Shown piece by piece: positions 36,813 to 46,897 of a stretch of DNA of 64,000 nt. The stretch comes from Phallus indusiatus (taxonomy: Eukaryota > Basidiomycota > Agaricomycetes > Phallales > Phallaceae), in NCBI GenBank assembly GCA_027605045.1, contig JAQFWX010000007.1, positions 1,364,001-1,428,000 on the forward strand, written 5' to 3'. The position numbers and the translations under genes are program-made. A model generated the notes under the pieces. That model had not been told where the DNA came from and searched no databases. It worked only from the letters and a program-made list of their open reading frames with translations. Every line of letters begins with the position of its first letter. Position 1 is the stretch's first letter.

Positions 36813-36900
36813 TGACCAAGTCCGAGCGCGGCCTCAGCCTGCTATGGCTGAACCGCAGATTGTGCATAGGCAGCATCTTTTTATTCACATATCTTTCACT
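36813..36900 (+). repeat. Left arm of inverted repeat flanking the unit A F-box gene
   Basis: Contains GAACCGCAGATTGTGCATAG, then GCAGCATCTTTTTATTCAC. This matches, with about 80% identity and small gaps, the reverse complement of 38749-38818 (GAACCGCAAGTTGTACATAG, then GCACATCTTTTTAGTTTAC). Both arms begin TGACYAAGTC on the strand read here. Confidence 0.7.
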
Positions 36901-37181
36901 TGCTTAGAATGACACTTGAACGATGACACAATGGTTGAAGACTGAAACGAGAGTAGAGTCCCACTGGCAGTTAGCTCTTGCCCCTCAAGTTAGCTATTGA
37001 TAATCGAACGACTACAAGCCTTCACAAGCCAGCTGTTTATGTATTGTGAAAGTCGGAGGCAAGGGGAGGATGTGTATACAGGTGTGACTGCCCTACGTAA
37101 CATACAGAAACTGACTAAGGTGGGATGGACTTCTACAGTATGTAAGTAGGACTTACTTGACATTAGTATCATGTCATGTTT

Positions 37182-37226
37182 CTTCGGCGGAATTCAGTCT
37201 CTACCCGGCTATCGGCCTTTAATTTA
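37182..37226 (+). repeat. Dispersed short repeat, copy 2
   Basis: The stretch around GGAATTCAGTCTCTACCCGG, then CTATCGGCCTTTAATTT, is nearly the same as 1435-1480 (GGAATTCAGTCTTTACTCGG, then CTATCAGCGTTTAATTT). The origin is unknown; it may be an end fragment of a mobile element. Confidence 0.6.
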
Positions 37227-37514
37227 ACCCAGCAACATTGAGCGAATGCAGGTGTTGGCAGACATAGAATATCACTAATAGCCATTGGCTATTCGTCTTC
37301 ATCAAACAATTTCTGGAAAGAACAGGATGGAGCTTGGATAAAAAGGTAGTTACTAAACGGAGATTTTCGTTTCTTCCTTGTTCAGCAACAAGCAGTTCTT
37401 TGGAGTTATGCAAACTTTTGAATCTTGGCGAGAATGATGATAGGTTGCGGTTTTGGTTAAGACCCTGCCTCGCTAACCACATATATAGCGCATTCACGAA
37501 TTCTTTTTATTGAT

Positions 37515-38651
37515 TTATCTCATGTAAAGATACAGGTCTTCGCAACTCTTCGAACGCTTCAATCCTGATTGAAACTTTTGGCTCGCCCTGCTTTCTCCCC
37601 GGCTCACGCTACAAGCCCTTCTAGCTATCCTCCCATCTTCCCGCAACATCTGCCGCGGAATCGGTCTATCTCCTCTTCTATTTTGCTCCAACCTTTCTCT
37701 TATGAAACGATATATCCTAATGCGCGTAGGCAGGTCCGTTCCTCTATAATGTGACGAAGGTAATCCATGGTGCCAATTCCATCCAATCCCTTTGCATCCC
37801 CACTCAATCATCCGCATTGCGTCATTCATATCCAAATCCCACTCTGGGTTATTCCCCATGCATACCTCTAACCCATCTACTTTGAATGTTTCTACCTCAA
37901 ACATTCTGGCCCAAAAATGCACGTATCGTTTTGGCAATGGGTATCCAGTGATACTAAACACCTTTAACCGATGCCTTTTTTTCGGCCATCCAATAGGCGA
38001 TTTAATTCGAACTCGGATATCGTCAGATCCCGGAGCGAAGCATCCATCTTCCCGAGAAAATCGCAATACAGAGTAGAAGTAATGAACATGGACTTCTTCT
38101 ACCGAATGGGGCATCATCGCGGTAAACAGATGGAGAGATGGATCCCTTCTCAATGCATCCCGGAATTCAATGTATATCACCCTCAAATTTGGGAGGAGTC
38201 CCCATTGTTTGAATCGATGTCCGTTGACAAAATATGCCAAGCCATCCCCTAATTGTCCTGGATATTTCGCAGAATCCGGGATCTCCCCTGGTTTGACGCT
38301 CCAGTCAAACCGGTCTGGGTACCCTTTGGATATTGTGTCCCAGATGGGACCGTACCCGGATCGACCCTGTGTGGGAAGGATGAATTTGAGTGAAAGGCAT
38401 CGCGTATTCATGACATCGGTGACAGGACGTGAGGTGAGCTTGCGGTACCAAATGTAATACATGATTGGGCCAGATACGATCACTTGGCGGTCGCATATCG
38501 ACTTCAAAACCTGATAAAAGCGTTTGCAGACAAGCGGCATGCGTTTAGTCAATTCCTCCACATCCTCCAAAGATATTTTGGGATCGGTCCATAAGATGAG
38601 GAAGATTTTTTCCAGAAGCTCCTCTGGAAGAGAGAATATGTGTGGCATCAT
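37515..38651 (-). CDS. F-box protein, unit A (intact)
   Basis: Single-exon gene. The ATG at 38651 gives MMPHIFSLPEELLEKIFLIL; the F-box continues through DVEELTKRMPLVCKRFYQVL. F-box proteins bind Skp1 and bring substrates to SCF ubiquitin ligases. The rest resembles the long, divergent substrate-recognition part of basidiomycete F-box proteins: PNLRVIYIEFRDALRRDPSL, MMPHSVEEVHVHYFYSVLRF, GWPKKRHRLKVFSITGY and MIEWGCKGIGWNWHHGL. The end is basic (GLKRSKSCEDLYLYMR). The frame is open to 38855, but the extra 68 codons are encoded by an imperfect tandem repeat, so I exclude them. About 378 residues. Substrate unknown. A decayed paralogue is at 42829-43970. Confidence 0.78.
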   Translation of the reverse strand: MMPHIFSLPEELLEKIFLILWTDPKISLEDVEELTKRMPLVCKRFYQVLKSICDRQVIVSGPIMYYIWYRKLTSRPVTDVMNTRCLSLKFILPTQGRSGYGPIWDTISKGYPDRFDWSVKPGEIPDSAKYPGQLGDGLAYFVNGHRFKQWGLLPNLRVIYIEFRDALRRDPSLHLFTAMMPHSVEEVHVHYFYSVLRFSREDGCFAPGSDDIRVRIKSPIGWPKKRHRLKVFSITGYPLPKRYVHFWARMFEVETFKVDGLEVCMGNNPEWDLDMNDAMRMIEWGCKGIGWNWHHGLPSSHYRGTDLPTRIRIYRFIRERLEQNRRGDRPIPRQMLREDGRIARRACSVSRGESRASQKFQSGLKRSKSCEDLYLYMR

Positions 38652-39169
38652 CGTTTGTTTAGGTGTCTTCCTGAACAAGTGGAAGACATGTGGATAAGAT
38701 GTGCCTATGCACCATTTGCGATTCAAACATGAGGGCATGAGCTGCGACTGAGAAAAGTAAACTAAAAAGATGTGCCTATGTACAACTTGCGGTTCAACCA
38801 TAAGCCGCGACTTAGTCAGACTAGTATTCCCTGCACCGGGGGAGGGGAGATGCAATCAAAGTCGACCACACGTCACTCGGTGAAAATTTGGGCCTAAATC
38901 TGGCAATCTGGATATGAATTATCACTCTGAATTTGAATTCTCGGTATGAAAGAACGCTCTGGTTTTGAATTGGTGTGAATTGAGTTTAAAACTGGAGTTA
39001 CATTAACTTGAATATGCTTATTGCCCGTGTCATTGACATCATTGGTTTAAGCGTATCTACCGTACAAATCTTCTTTTCTGTACGTTTCAAGATATAACGA
39101 AGAGAGTGGTTTGTTCTTGTAAAATTTGAATGCTCGTTACATTCGAAATTTATAGCGTTAAGGTTGTTT
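38652..39169. other. Spacer between units A and B
   Basis: About 500 bp upstream of the F-box gene. The first 170 bp are the tandem and inverted repeats listed separately. Positions 38900-39000 are AT-rich with recurring TGAATT words. No gene is visible. Confidence 0.5.
38696..38818 (-). repeat. Right arm of inverted repeat, with an imperfect tandem copy
   Basis: Two imperfect direct copies, 38696-38752 and 38764-38818, share AGATGTGCCTATG, TTGCGRTTCAA and GCGACT words. The second is also the reverse complement of 36813-36900. Together with that arm it brackets the F-box gene at a distance of about 1.9 kb. Confidence 0.65.
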
Positions 39170-40245
39170 TATGAATCATAAATTGCAGTGTTCTGACGTC
39201 GGACGCGGACGTTTTATTCTTCACAAACCAAAACTACATCATTGGGGAGAAGTGCTATTATAGGGTATACAGTCCTTGTGGCGATGGGTGAAGATGCGGG
39301 TGCCGAGAGGTCCTTGCGACAGTTCAATCATCTGGTTAGTCGATATCTCAATACTGCTTTCGAACCTGAGGTAATCTAAGCCTTATTAGATACGATATGT
39401 GGAATCGGTCATTCAAAAAAAGTGTACCACTAGCTTTACTAGGTTTGCTGAGCGCGTCAAATCCTCGGCCTCAGCTGTCAATTCTAGACACACTCGAAAT
39501 ACAGTCACATTAATAACTTTCAAGTCGTCCTCAACGCGATCTTTACTATGGGACTGGTTCGCGTTGGATCTAACAACGCTCGCTTAGCCCGAACGCTCCG
39601 GCAGTTGGCTCACTGAGGCTGGGTATCACTACGAAGAACCGGATTATCTATTCATGGTTCAAATAGCGCAAGAACTGGTACATATGGAAAAGGGGACGAT
39701 TGCGATCAATCCATTCCTCGGCGACAGATAAATAATGAGCTGTGGCGGGATTGCTTGCCAGATTGACTGCGTTTACAGATAAAATGTTTACCCTATGGAT
39801 GAGCGCCCTCAGCAGGCTTTCATCACCATTACGATTCGTGTTATAGTTATCCTAAACCATCGCTGGATATTGTGTTTCCTTACCCTCGCGATTTATCCTC
39901 GGTTTTTGATTACTTTGAATGAAGAACTGGCGAGCGTATCCGTGACGGTGCGAGTTGAGCAGGTACGCTTTGTCGTTATTAATCCTACCCGATAATTTTC
40001 TCAAACGCCTATTACTCAGACTGTTGTTGTTGGTCAAGCTGATAACCACGCACGGTATCAGGTGTCCGAACTCATCAAACACCTGTTCCATTGGGTACTA
40101 CAGAGCGTGCTGAAATCGCGACAGCCTAAGAATATCTTCCCTTCGCTCAGGCGTTGGAAGGGTTTGTGATCCTCCAAAAGAACTCTGGTTGGGAAACACA
40201 GGACATGATGGTGTTGTAATGCGTAGGGTATTGTAATAGACACAA
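39170..40245 (+). pseudogene. Rpn1 pseudogene, unit B
   Basis: Second decayed Rpn1 copy, closely similar to unit A but shorter. It begins with the remnant of the TDADAALALF exon, then lacks about 370 bp and rejoins at LVAMGEDAGAERSLRQFNHL. Later pieces are ITLNEELASVSVTVRVEQ and, unlike A, an open true C-terminus reading ALEGFVILQKNSGWETQDMM before a stop. Many in-frame stops and indels remain. The retained C-terminus shows that the ancestral unit included the real 3' end of an RPN1 gene. Confidence 0.85.
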
Positions 40246-40369
40246 TGTAAGTATATAATTGATTTTGCAGTCACATTAAAGGATTTACAAATCGCGGTGG
40301 AGTTCTCAAGGGTTCTCGCGTGGCATGGCGTCTTTGCAGTTTCTCCCTTCTTTCACTGATCTGTACTAG

Positions 40370-41215
40370 GTTTTTTTCCACAATGACCTCAGGAAGGTAG
40401 AGCAATTAGTAACTGTAAGCTTTCTTTCTTTGCCTAGGATTATAAAGTTTTTAATCTCAAGTAGCGGGTGAGCAAGGTAAAAAGCCCGAATTGAGAACTT
40501 GAAACTTCAAGTCACACCTAGTAGCTACTAATATTCCGCTGTGATGTTTCCGCGATAAGAGTACAATGTATGCTTATATAGATTAATATAATTGTTTTGT
40601 CTCGTGTCAAATCAATCTATTGAGATTCGAAGGGATGAAGATAGTAATGAATTCGAAGTCTTGTTGATAGTCGAACTTGAGAATTTCGAGAATGCGAACT
40701 AAGTTATTTATAGACTCTCGACCGTCAATTGATTATTTCGGGTTTTGAGTCGAGTTAGAGTAAGATAAGAGAATTTTTAGAGCAAGACGAAGATTCAGAG
40801 ATGATAGTATTATATTCAAAAGCTAACTAATTACAAAGGATTGCCGCTACTTGTAATTCTAGTCGCGTCGACGTCATAATACGAACAACGAGACTTAGGC
40901 GAGAGAAATGAAGAAATAAGAAAGACGAAAAAGAAACGATAATTACTTTTTATGATTTTATGTATATTTTTTTTTGGTGGGGACCAGTCGTTACATGACA
41001 CGCTCCATATACCAGGAAAACTGCCCAGGGGCCCATTCCTGTGACTACATAAAGAACAGTAGGTGTTACATGATAGACTTGAGCTGTTCGTCTCCACCAT
41101 TACCCCATCGTGTACCCCATATAGTGTCTTTCCTCTCTTACATCCCCCCCCCGTTAGAATCAATAACAACGGGAATTAACGAAATAATCGAGATCGCTGA
41201 AGCGATGAAAGTTTG
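40370..41215 (+). pseudogene. HeLo-like gene fragment, unit B, interrupted copy (B1)
   Basis: The leader and first exon region of the HeLo-like gene (ATGACCTCAGG..., now with an immediate TAG) runs to about 40535 in intron 1. It resumes at 41146 in the middle of exon 2 (GTTAGAATCAATAAC, then GAAATAATCGAGATCGC, then the donor GTTTGTTAAATTG). The part between is replaced by about 610 bp of unrelated DNA. It cannot be functional. Confidence 0.7.
40536..41145. mobile_element. Insertion of unrelated DNA in B1, possibly a solo LTR or MITE
   Basis: About 610 bp absent from units A and C. It is AT-rich, starts TGTGATGTTTCCGCGAT and holds a poly-T/poly-G run (TTTTTTTTTGGTGGGG) and a poly-C run near its end. 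There is no coding capacity. About 70 bp of exon 2 are missing at the junction and I see no target-site duplication, so it may be an insertion with deletion or a rearrangement. Confidence 0.4.
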
Positions 41216-41253
41216 TTAAATTGCTCATTTTTCTCCCGATGATGTTAAACCTT

Positions 41254-42449
41254 CCTTGCAGTTTCTATCTTCCTTCACCATCCCGTACGAGATTTTATTC
41301 CATAATGACCTCAGAAACTAAGCGAACTGTAAGCTTTCTTCCTTTGCTTCAGATTATAAAGTTCTGAATCTCAAATAGTTGTTGAAGAAGGTAGAAAGTT
41401 TGAATTGATTGACTTACACACTGGCTAATATCCCCCGCTCCATCGTCAGATGAAAGGAAAAACCGCACAGACAAGCCGGGACCTCCTTCCTCCACCATTT
41501 GAAATTTCCCAATAGTTTTTTTTCCTTAATGGCAGCAAGAGCAAAACTACTAAAAACCGTAAGCTTTCTTTCCTTTGCTTAGGACTATACATAAGTTCTC
41601 AATCTCAAAATAGTGGATGAGAAAGGTAGAAAGCCCGGGTTGATTGAATTCAAGCCACTAGCTAACTATATCCCCCGCTCCATCGTCAGATAAAAGGAAA
41701 AACCACACAGCCAAGCCGGGACCTCCTGGGACTGCGAATGCTGTTGCGGGACCCGTTTTCCCCCCGTTAGCATCAGTAACAGCGGGGGTTAACGAAATAA
41801 TTAGGATCGCAAAAGCGACGAAGGTTTGTTAAATTGCTCTTTTTTCTCCCGGTGATGTTAATTGTATTTTCATCTTGAAGGATGTCCTCCCGGACGCTCA
41901 GGATCTTGAGCAGCTTTGCGGGAAGTTTTTGGACGTCCTGAAGGAGTACATCCCCGAAGGAGATGGTGAAGAAGGCGGAAGTAGTAGAGGACGGGACAAG
42001 CTGTCCTTAGCTCTCGAAAATTTCGGCGTGTACGCATTTCTTCCTGTCATTGCTGGGTTGCCGCTGAACTGGATTCATCTTTTTTCAGCACAGTGCTTGA
42101 TATACAAGAGAAAATGCGGGAGGTTGAGCGGTAACTTTGGTGGCTATGATACATAGACCGGGAGGCGCATGCTTCAAGGATAAAGGAGTACAGAGGGGAA
42201 TTATGCAAGGGGTTTGGGGCAATTATCGTATGTGTCATTAATTATCATCAAGATGATTTTGAATAATCAAGTAAATTAGCTCGCCTTTGATTTTCAACTC
42301 GAAGAAAATTTGGACATATTTCTGTTACACAGAATTGGAGAGGCTTCTCAATCAAATCAACAGCATGTTTTCAAACCTGAAGGAAACCCAGGAAAAACAG
42401 ACAAGATTTGGAAGCAATTGCCAAAAAGCTTGACATTCCCGTCAACTGA
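41254..42449 (+). pseudogene. HeLo-like pseudogene, unit B (second partial and third near-full copy)
   Basis: Two tandem starts. The first (ATG at 41304, MTSETKRT, as in unit A) reaches only the beginning of exon 2 and stops at a junction near 41495. The second (ATG at 41529, MAARAKLLKT, as in unit C) runs through all exons. It is broken: exon 2 lacks one base (GGACTGCGAATG against GGACTGACGAATG in A), and exon 4 has in-frame stops after REVER and LWWL. The best-kept exon reads DVLPDAQDLEQLCGKFLDVL. The end is LDIPVN with TGA at 42447-42449. Confidence 0.75.
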
Positions 42450-42828
42450 TGCTTATATTAATTAATTCTTTCTGTAATATGCTTGGTTTTCTTTTTCTTT
42501 TTTGGAGAGTTGATTTTTATATGGACTCAGAAATTATTTGAATGATGAATTTCAATATTATCCTTGCAGCTGACTGTCAGTATCGATTTGGGAATAAGTA
42601 GACCCGCTATATAGCATTTGCAAGTATCATGTTAGTCTTTTCGGCGTCCGTGAGCGATAGTTATGTAGTTGCTAAACGGAAATCTTCGCTACTTTTCTTC
42701 CTTGATCAACAACAAGCAGTTCTTTGGAGTTATGCAAAGTTTGAATCTTGGCGAGAATAGTCAATAGGTTGCGGTATTGGTTATGACCCTGCCTCGCAAA
42801 CCACATAGTACATTCACGAATCCTGTTA
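42450..42828. other. Spacer of unit B
   Basis: About 380 bp with no gene. The right part matches the unit A spacer just past the F-box stop (around 37360-37510), showing that spacer and F-box were copied together. Confidence 0.5.
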
Positions 42829-43970
42829 TTATCTCATGTAAAGATACAGATCTTTGCAACCCTTCGAACACTTCAATCCTGATTGAAACTTTTGGCTCGC
42901 CCTGCTTTCTCCCCTACAAGCCCTTCTAGCTATCGTCCCCTCTTCACGCAACATCTGCCGCGGGATTGGTCTATCTCCTCTCCTATCTTCTCTCACCCTT
43001 TCTCTCACGCGCCGATATATATTGATGCTCGACCTCAAGTACCCTGAATCTGAGGGTGAGAAAGGTAGTTCATAGTACCAATTCCATCCGATCCCTTTGC
43101 ATCCCCACTCAATCATCCGCATTGCGATATTCATATCCAAATCCCACTCTGCATTATCCCCCACGCATACCTCAGACCCATCTATTTTAAATGTTTCCAC
43201 CTCAAACATTCTGGCCCAAAAATCCAGTGATACTAAACAGCTTTAACCGATGCCTTTTTTTCGGCCACCCAATAGGCGATCTAATTTGAACTAGGATATC
43301 GTCAGATTCCGGAGCAAAGAAGCTTCCATTTTTTCTGAATAAATGCAATTCAGAGTAGAAGTAATGGACATGGACTTCCTCTACCGAATGGGGCATCATC
43401 GCGGTAAACAGGTGGAGAGAGGGATCCCTTCTCAATGCATCCCGGAATTCAATGTATATCACCCTCAAATTCGGGAGGAGTCTCCATTGTTTAAATCGAT
43501 GTCCGTTGACAGAATATGCCAAATCATCCCTTAATTGTCCTAGATATTTCACAAAATCCGGCTTCTCCCCTGATTCGACCCTCCAGTCAAACCGGTGTGG
43601 GTACCCTGTTGATATTGTCCCAGATGGGACCGTACCCGGATCGACCCTGTGTGGGAAGGATGAATTTGAGTGAAAGGCATCGTGTATTCATGTCATCGGT
43701 GACAGGACGTGAGGTGAGCTTGCGGTACCAAATGTAATACATGACTGGGCCAGATATGATCACTTGGCGGTTGCATATCGACTTCGAAACCTGGTAAAAG
43801 CGTTTGCAGACAAGCGGTGTGCATTTAGTCAATTCCTCCACATCCTCCAGAGATATTCTGTAATCGGTCCATAAGATGAGAAGAATTTTTTCTAGAAGCT
43901 CTTCTGAGAGAGAGAATATGTGTGTATTGTGCAATAGTCGACATGTGCACATGTGACCACTGGGGTTCAA
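42829..43970 (-). pseudogene. F-box pseudogene, unit B
   Basis: Paralogue of the unit A F-box gene, recognisable over its length: HIFSLSEELLEKILLILWTD, then DVEELTKCTPLVCKRFYQVS. It has at least two frame breaks. Near 43606-43618 two bases are lost (TATTGTCCCAG against TATTGTGTCCCAG in A). Near 43220 about 26 bp are deleted inside the segment that in A encodes YPLPKRYVHF. The region upstream of the F-box differs from unit A and lacks its repeat arm. Not expected to make a full protein. Confidence 0.82.
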
Positions 43971-44454
43971 ATTTTTCGGCGCTCGAAATTATCTGTCAAG
44001 GTATCATCCTATCTGTCCCCGCGCTATCTCGTCAGATTACATTCGTTACAGTGACTTATGTCGCTGACATACTTGTAAGTATAATCAAATCATGATGTCA
44101 TTAATCTATTAGAACTTTGTGACGACGCATGTACTTGCCCCTCCAACGTGCCATGGCCAACTCACCACCTCATCGCTGCAGACATGAATTGCCCCGAAGA
44201 CTATGATACGAAATTAGGGTATATCCTCCAACCCCGAAGTGTGACTAATTGTGAGACTTGTCGATGTGTGGAAACTGGAATTTCTTCACCATGTATCCTC
44301 AGTGGGCTAAATCGGATCACGCCTCTCGATATCTGCTATGTTTGCTGGGGATGCAATGCATGTTTCAACTTTGAATCTGAGTAAGCTCAATGACATGTTT
44401 CTGCATCAAAATTTGATTTGATTGTGCTCCTCGGAATATTGCTGAAAAAATCAA
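43971..44454. other. Region between F-box pseudogene and transposase remnant
   Basis: About 480 bp. A plus-strand frame at 44148-44384 is open for 78 codons and rich in Cys (CETCRCVETG; CYVCWGCNACF), but I do not recognise it. It may be an upstream part of the transposase remnant. Confidence 0.35.
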
Positions 44455-45105
44455 ATCAGGTTACAAGGCAAAAGAATGGCAAAGCTATGTATTTTCATGG
44501 TTTGACTCCTGCACTTTTATATGAAGTTCTTTCTGAAGAGTATTGGACTAATTTTTGCCGTCTTGTTCATGCTGTGCGCATCCTTTCATAGTACTCAATT
44601 TCGGCTGAAGAACTTGACAAAGCCGATGAATGCATGAAGCTTTTTTGTGTGGAATTCGAGGAGCTTATGCACAACGGCGTGTCAACCGTATTCATTTCAT
44701 CCGACCCTATCTACATGCACTGTTGCACCTTCCTCCGGAAGTGCGCCATCTAGGCCCAAACATACTTTACGCTACTTGGACAATGAAACAAACAATAGGT
44801 AACTTAGGTGAAGAAATCAGACAACCATCCAATCCTTTTTTGAATCTATCTGAACGTGGAGTATTCCGAGCTCAAGTCAATTCACTCATGCATTGATTCC
44901 ATCTCTCGGTGAAAACGAAGCTACTCCGCGTGGTTCTATTGATCTCGGTGGTGGATATTTATTAATGCGCGCAAAAGAATCCAGGCCGAGACAGTGCTCC
45001 GAAATTGAAGCAAAACTAATTCTAAAATACCTACACAATATCGATTCTACAACCGTATTTGACGAGGACACGTCGACATGTTCGTTTGCGCGTTGAGCAA
45101 AGCTT
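44455..45105 (+). mobile_element. Remnant of a fungal Tnp2-like (CACTA/Plavaka-type) transposase
   Basis: Broken reading frames together match the C-terminal part of a transposase common in Agaricomycetes: SGYKAKEWQSYVF, then in another frame LTPALLYEVLSEEYWTNFCR, LDKADECMKLFCVEFEEL, then RVNRIHFIRPYLHALLHLPP, LGPNILYATWTMKQTIGNLG, EEIRQPSNPFLNLSERGVFR, and RGSIDLGGGYLLMRAKESRP. At least three frameshifts and a stop (after LMH) break it. The exact superfamily (Tnp2/CACTA or KDZ) is from memory of similar proteins and should be checked. No terminal repeats were found. It lies between units B and C. Confidence 0.6.
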
Positions 45106-45134
45106 CGTTTACCCACAGATCAGACAGCACGAAT

Positions 45135-45705
45135 ATGGAGAATCAGTTATTCGAAAAAGTGTACCGTTGGCCCTAGGTTTGCTGAGCGCATCAAATTCCC
45201 TGTTGTCAATTCCAGACACACACTCGAAATACAGTCACAATAATGATCTTCAAATCGTTTTCAACGCGGTCTTCCAAGTTGCTATGGGCTTGTTCAATGT
45301 TGCGCTGGATCTAACAGAGCTCGCTTAGCCCGGACGCTCCAGCATTTGGTTCAGGGTTATCCAGGATCGCTATCACTGGGTACTGTACTTTCTTACTCCG
45401 GTCATGTGTTCTCGGTTCCTGATTACTTTGAATGAAGAACCGGCAAGCGTACCCTTGACAGAGTTGGGTAGGTAAGCCTTGTTGCCATTAATGCCACTGA
45501 TATTTTCTCAAATGCCCGATTACACAGGCTGTTGACGTTGTTGTCGAGCTGGTAAACCGTGTACGATATAAGGTTTCCAAACTCATCAAACATCTGTTTG
45601 ATTGAGTACTACAGAGCTGCTGAACTCGCGATAGAAGAATATCTTCACTTTGCTCACAGGGCACAATGGTGCTGTAAGGCCTAAGGCCTAAGGTATTATA
45701 GTACA
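45135..45705 (+). pseudogene. Rpn1 pseudogene, unit C
   Basis: Third, shortest Rpn1 fragment. It starts abruptly next to the transposase remnant with YGESVIRKSVPLALGLLSAS, then SKYSHNNDLQIVFNAVFQVA before a stop. Shorter matches follow (FLITLNEEPASVPLTELGR; a piece like VVDVVVELVNRVRYKVSKLI). Large internal losses relative to A remove the LFMVRIAQ segment. It is more diverged from A and B than they are from each other. Confidence 0.78.
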
Positions 45706-45862
45706 GACACCAAATAAGCATATAATAACTTTTGCTGCCACGTGAAGGATTTGTAAATCGCGGCGTTAGGTAGGACTCTTGAGGGTTCTCGCGACGCGTT
45801 AGGTTTCTTTGCAGTTTCCACTTCCTCTACCATTTGAAATTTCCCATTAGTTTTTTTCCTTA

Positions 45863-46773
45863 ATGGCAGCAAGAGCAAAACTACTAAAAACCGTAAGCTT
45901 TCTTTTCTTTGCTTAGGACTATAAGTTCTCAATCTCAAAATAGTGGATGAGAAAGTAGAAAGCCCGGGTTGATTGATTTCAAGCCACTAGCTATATCCCT
46001 CGCTCCATCGTCAGGCTGCCGAAAAGACTACCCAGCCCGCCGGAGACCTAATAACACTTACAAACGCTATTCCAGGACCACTTGTTCCCGTCGTCAAATC
46101 AATCCTGACAGGCTTTCAAGGAGTAATCACAATCGCCTCGGACAGGAAAGTTTGTTTAGATTGCTCATTTTTGGCTCAATGATGTTTATTATTTCATCTT
46201 GAAGCACATCAGTCCAGAAGCTAACAATATTGGAAACTTGTGCGGAGCACTTTTAAATGTTTTGGTCAATCATATGCTTGCAAGAGCTGTGAGGGCTAAG
46301 AGTAGTAGTGAATTACCACAGGACAAATTGTCCAAGGCTCTTAATGCATTCAATCAGTATGCATTTCTCCCTGTCATTGCATGCTGAACTGGATTCAATT
46401 TTTTGCAGGACAGTGTTGGACGTTAAGAAAAAATGGAAGGTATCAAAATGCAGGACTTGGCGACGCGTTACAACGACCGACAAGACTATGCCCTGCAATT
46501 CAAGCAATGCCAACAGGAATTATTTAATGGGTTTGGAGGTATTGTTGTATGTGTCATTGAATATTATCAAGATAATTTGGGGTAACCAAGTAAATTAGCT
46601 TGCTTTTAACTTCGAAACCCAGGAAACCCTGGACATGCTAAAGGGATTGGCGTTTGCTGAATCGGAGATGCTGAACGACATAATTAAAAATTGATGTCTT
46701 GTCTGCAAATCAAGAGAGACGAACATTCCTCTTAGAGGCTATCGCCAGAGAAATTGGCGTTTTGGAAGAATAA
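45863..46773 (+). pseudogene. HeLo-like pseudogene, unit C
   Basis: Most diverged HeLo-like copy, starting MAARAKLLKT. Exon 2 (PAGDLITLTNAIPGPLVPVV, then TGFQGVITIASDRK) and exon 3 (HISPEANNIGNLCGALLNVL; DKLSKALNAFNQ) are open. The intron after FNQ has a GTATGC donor where A has GTACGC. Exon 4 needs one extra A in the run at 46425-46431 to read MEGIKMQDLATRYNDRQDYA, then FNGFGGIV. The last exon has one surplus A near 46685 before IDVLSANQERRTFLLEAIAR. Either the gene is dead or these A-run indels are sequencing errors; the divergence suggests an older paralogue. Confidence 0.7.
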
Positions 46774-46897
46774 TCACAAATTGTAGCTCCTTATCCTTAG
46801 CTTCAATGTCATTAAAACGAAACAGAGCAACAAATAAAGCAAGTCCGAAAAATGTGCAAAATTTATACTCTACTCATTATCACACCACGACCGGCCA

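Larger units (their letters stand above)
36269..37514. other. Spacer of unit A with a repeat arm and a dispersed repeat
   Basis: About 1.2 kb with no supportable gene. It holds the left arm of an inverted repeat (36813-36900) and a 38-bp dispersed repeat (37182-37226), both listed separately. The last 150 bp before the F-box gene stop recur in unit B at 42680-42828. Confidence 0.5.

Noticed and set aside
37219..37497. 92-codon minus-strand ORF beside the F-box gene
   Set aside because: It lies in the duplicated 3' spacer, the matching stretch in unit B is not open, and it resembles no family.
38652..38855. N-terminal extension of the F-box protein to an ATG at 38855
   Set aside because: The extra 68 codons are encoded by the imperfect tandem repeat and show no protein-like conservation; the F-box starts at the second methionine pair.
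44148..44384. A Cys-rich zinc-finger protein
   Set aside because: The Cys spacing does not fit a known finger, and the frame lies in a decayed transposon context.
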